The notes under the pieces were generated by a model. That model worked only from the letters and a program-made list of their open reading frames with translations. It searched no databases and was not told the DNA's origin. Both the position numbers and the translations under genes were made by a program. 64,000 bases of DNA. Source: an uncultured Acidimicrobiales bacterium (GTDB taxonomy: Bacteria > Actinomycetota > Acidimicrobiia > Acidimicrobiales > SZUA-35). This document shows positions 63,058 to 64,000 of this stretch, in pieces (within the stretch, counting starts at the first letter, position 1; each line of letters starts with the position of its first letter). The stretch covers positions 57,546 to 121,545 of the forward strand of contig CALEWY010000038.1 of assembly GCA_937925335.1 (NCBI GenBank). The letters are read 5' to 3'.

Positions 63058-63957
63058 TTAGCCAACCTGGACATCGGGCTCGACATCAGCGGGCACGGCA
63101 TCGGCGGGCACGAGTCGCCACGCGTCGCCGTTGGTCTTGATGTGATTGGCACACGGCTCCCAATGCGTGCCGAGCACGAGGACGTCGCCATCGGCGTTAT
63201 CGGCAAAGAACGAGCGGCGAGTTGCGATCGCTGCTGGCTTGTCGACATCGAAACTGCTCGACCAATCGGGCCGTTCGAGCTGGCACGGATGATGCGCAAG
63301 GTCGCCGGTGATCACGGCGCTTGCTCCTTCCGATTCGATGCGAACGCTCACGTGGCCGGGCGTGTGCCCTGGGGTTGATTCGAACCACACCTCGTCGGTG
63401 ACGCGATGATCGGTCCCGACGAGATCGACCAGGCCAGCGTCGACGACGGGCTGGATCGAGTCCTCGCGTAACACGACGTCCTCTCGGTCGGTCTGGGCCG
63501 ACCAATAGGTCCACTCCTCGTCGGTGAACAGATAGCGAGCGTTCGGAAATGTTGGCACCCACTCGCCGTCGACGAGTTTCGTGTTCCAGCCGACGTGGTC
63601 GACGTGGAGGTGGGTGCACACGACCGTGTCGATCGATTCGGGTGGGAATCCAGCGGCGGTCATGTCGTCGAGGAACGGGCTGTTGAGCATGCTCCAGGCT
63701 TCGACGGCTCTGGGTTTGTCATTGCCAAGGCAGGTGTCGACGATGATCCGACGGTCGCCGCTTTCGACGACGAGCGAACGAATCGTGGCGTGGATCTTGC
63801 CGGCCTCGTTTGCGTAGTGAGGCTGAAGCCAATCGATCGCCTTGATGTCATCGGCATTCACACCGGGAAGAAGCCATTTGACCGACGACGTGGTCGCCAT
63901 CTCAACGACGGGTGTGATGCGGACGTTGCCAACGACGTACACGATTCGGGTCTCCAA
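63058..63957 (-). CDS. Metallo-beta-lactamase fold hydrolase
   Basis: The 299-residue product has the metal-binding THLHVDHVGWN motif, a later TPGHTPGHVSV His and ITGDLAHHPCQ Asp, completing the di-metal site, and a C-terminal LVLGTHWEPCANHI. The layout is that of lactonase or quorum-quenching type MBL proteins and also of many unassigned hydrolases. The gene ends convergent with and two bases from the EEP gene. Confidence 0.88.
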   Translation of the reverse strand: METRIVYVVGNVRITPVVEMATTSSVKWLLPGVNADDIKAIDWLQPHYANEAGKIHATIRSLVVESGDRRIIVDTCLGNDKPRAVEAWSMLNSPFLDDMTAAGFPPESIDTVVCTHLHVDHVGWNTKLVDGEWVPTFPNARYLFTDEEWTYWSAQTDREDVVLREDSIQPVVDAGLVDLVGTDHRVTDEVWFESTPGHTPGHVSVRIESEGASAVITGDLAHHPCQLERPDWSSSFDVDKPAAIATRRSFFADNADGDVLVLGTHWEPCANHIKTNGDAWRLVPADAVPADVEPDVQVG

Positions 63958-64000
63958 ACACGATCGACTCGTCCCGGAAGTTAGCCCCGGAAGTGAGCAG

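Noticed and set aside
1..64000. tRNA, rRNA, riboswitch, prophage and insertion-sequence signatures
   Set aside because: No cloverleaf with a CCA-type acceptor, conserved rRNA segment, known riboswitch core, integrase or transposase coding frame was noticed by eye. A covariance-model scan would be needed to exclude small RNAs.

Overview
The window is high-GC bacterial chromosome with strongly G/C-ending codons, frequent GTG starts, actinobacterial families (DUF222/HNH endonuclease, LAXTG-type sorting signal, DUF4214 surface proteins, PhoX) and no rRNA, tRNA or phage genes that I could see. The mix points to an actinobacterium, most likely of the Acidimicrobiia (Ilumatobacter-like). That placement is an inference from gene content; no marker gene was compared.

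Layout. 0-12 kb: the 5' part of a crotonase gene, then one giant minus-strand gene for a secreted wall protein with 27 DUF11 repeats and a sortase-type C-terminus. 12-19 kb: a TPR membrane protein, a UvrD/PcrA helicase interrupted by an intein, two membrane proteins and a CpdA-like phosphoesterase. 19-25 kb: sucCD, a cell-wall amidase lipoprotein, purH and a GNAT-methyltransferase fusion. 26-34 kb: two tandem paralogous DUF4214 surface proteins, each followed by a strong hairpin, then a heterodimeric ABC exporter. 34-40 kb: small lipoprotein, TetR regulator, malate dehydrogenase, then a DUF4253-like gene bracketed by two arrays of the same palindromic repeat, an Fpg/Nei glycosylase with an unusual zinc finger, an SCP2-like protein split by a Ser/Asp/Gly insert and a double GNAT protein. 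40-47 kb: two adjacent dynamin-like GTPases, an unknown protein, a Tat-exported PhoX phosphatase and a DUF368 polyprenyl-phosphate transporter. 47-54 kb: the sdhCAB operon and a GH2-family protein lacking the usual nucleophile. 54-64 kb: an orphan MoxR/BchI-like AAA ATPase, a nucleoside hydrolase, a third DUF4214 protein, a 2OG-Fe(II) oxygenase, a frameshifted DUF222/HNH endonuclease, a 16-bp tandem repeat, and EEP and MBL-fold hydrolases.

Together, succinyl-CoA synthetase, succinate dehydrogenase and malate dehydrogenase supply three TCA-cycle steps within about 33 kb. A second theme is the cell surface: the DUF11 giant, three DUF4214 proteins, small lipoproteins, an amidase, DUF368 and PhoX. 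No complete undescribed system stands out. The best leads are the intein with a GIY-YIG-like insert, the palindromic repeat family around the DUF4253-like gene, the DUF4214 pair with a shared uncharacterised C-terminal domain, and the GTPase pair.
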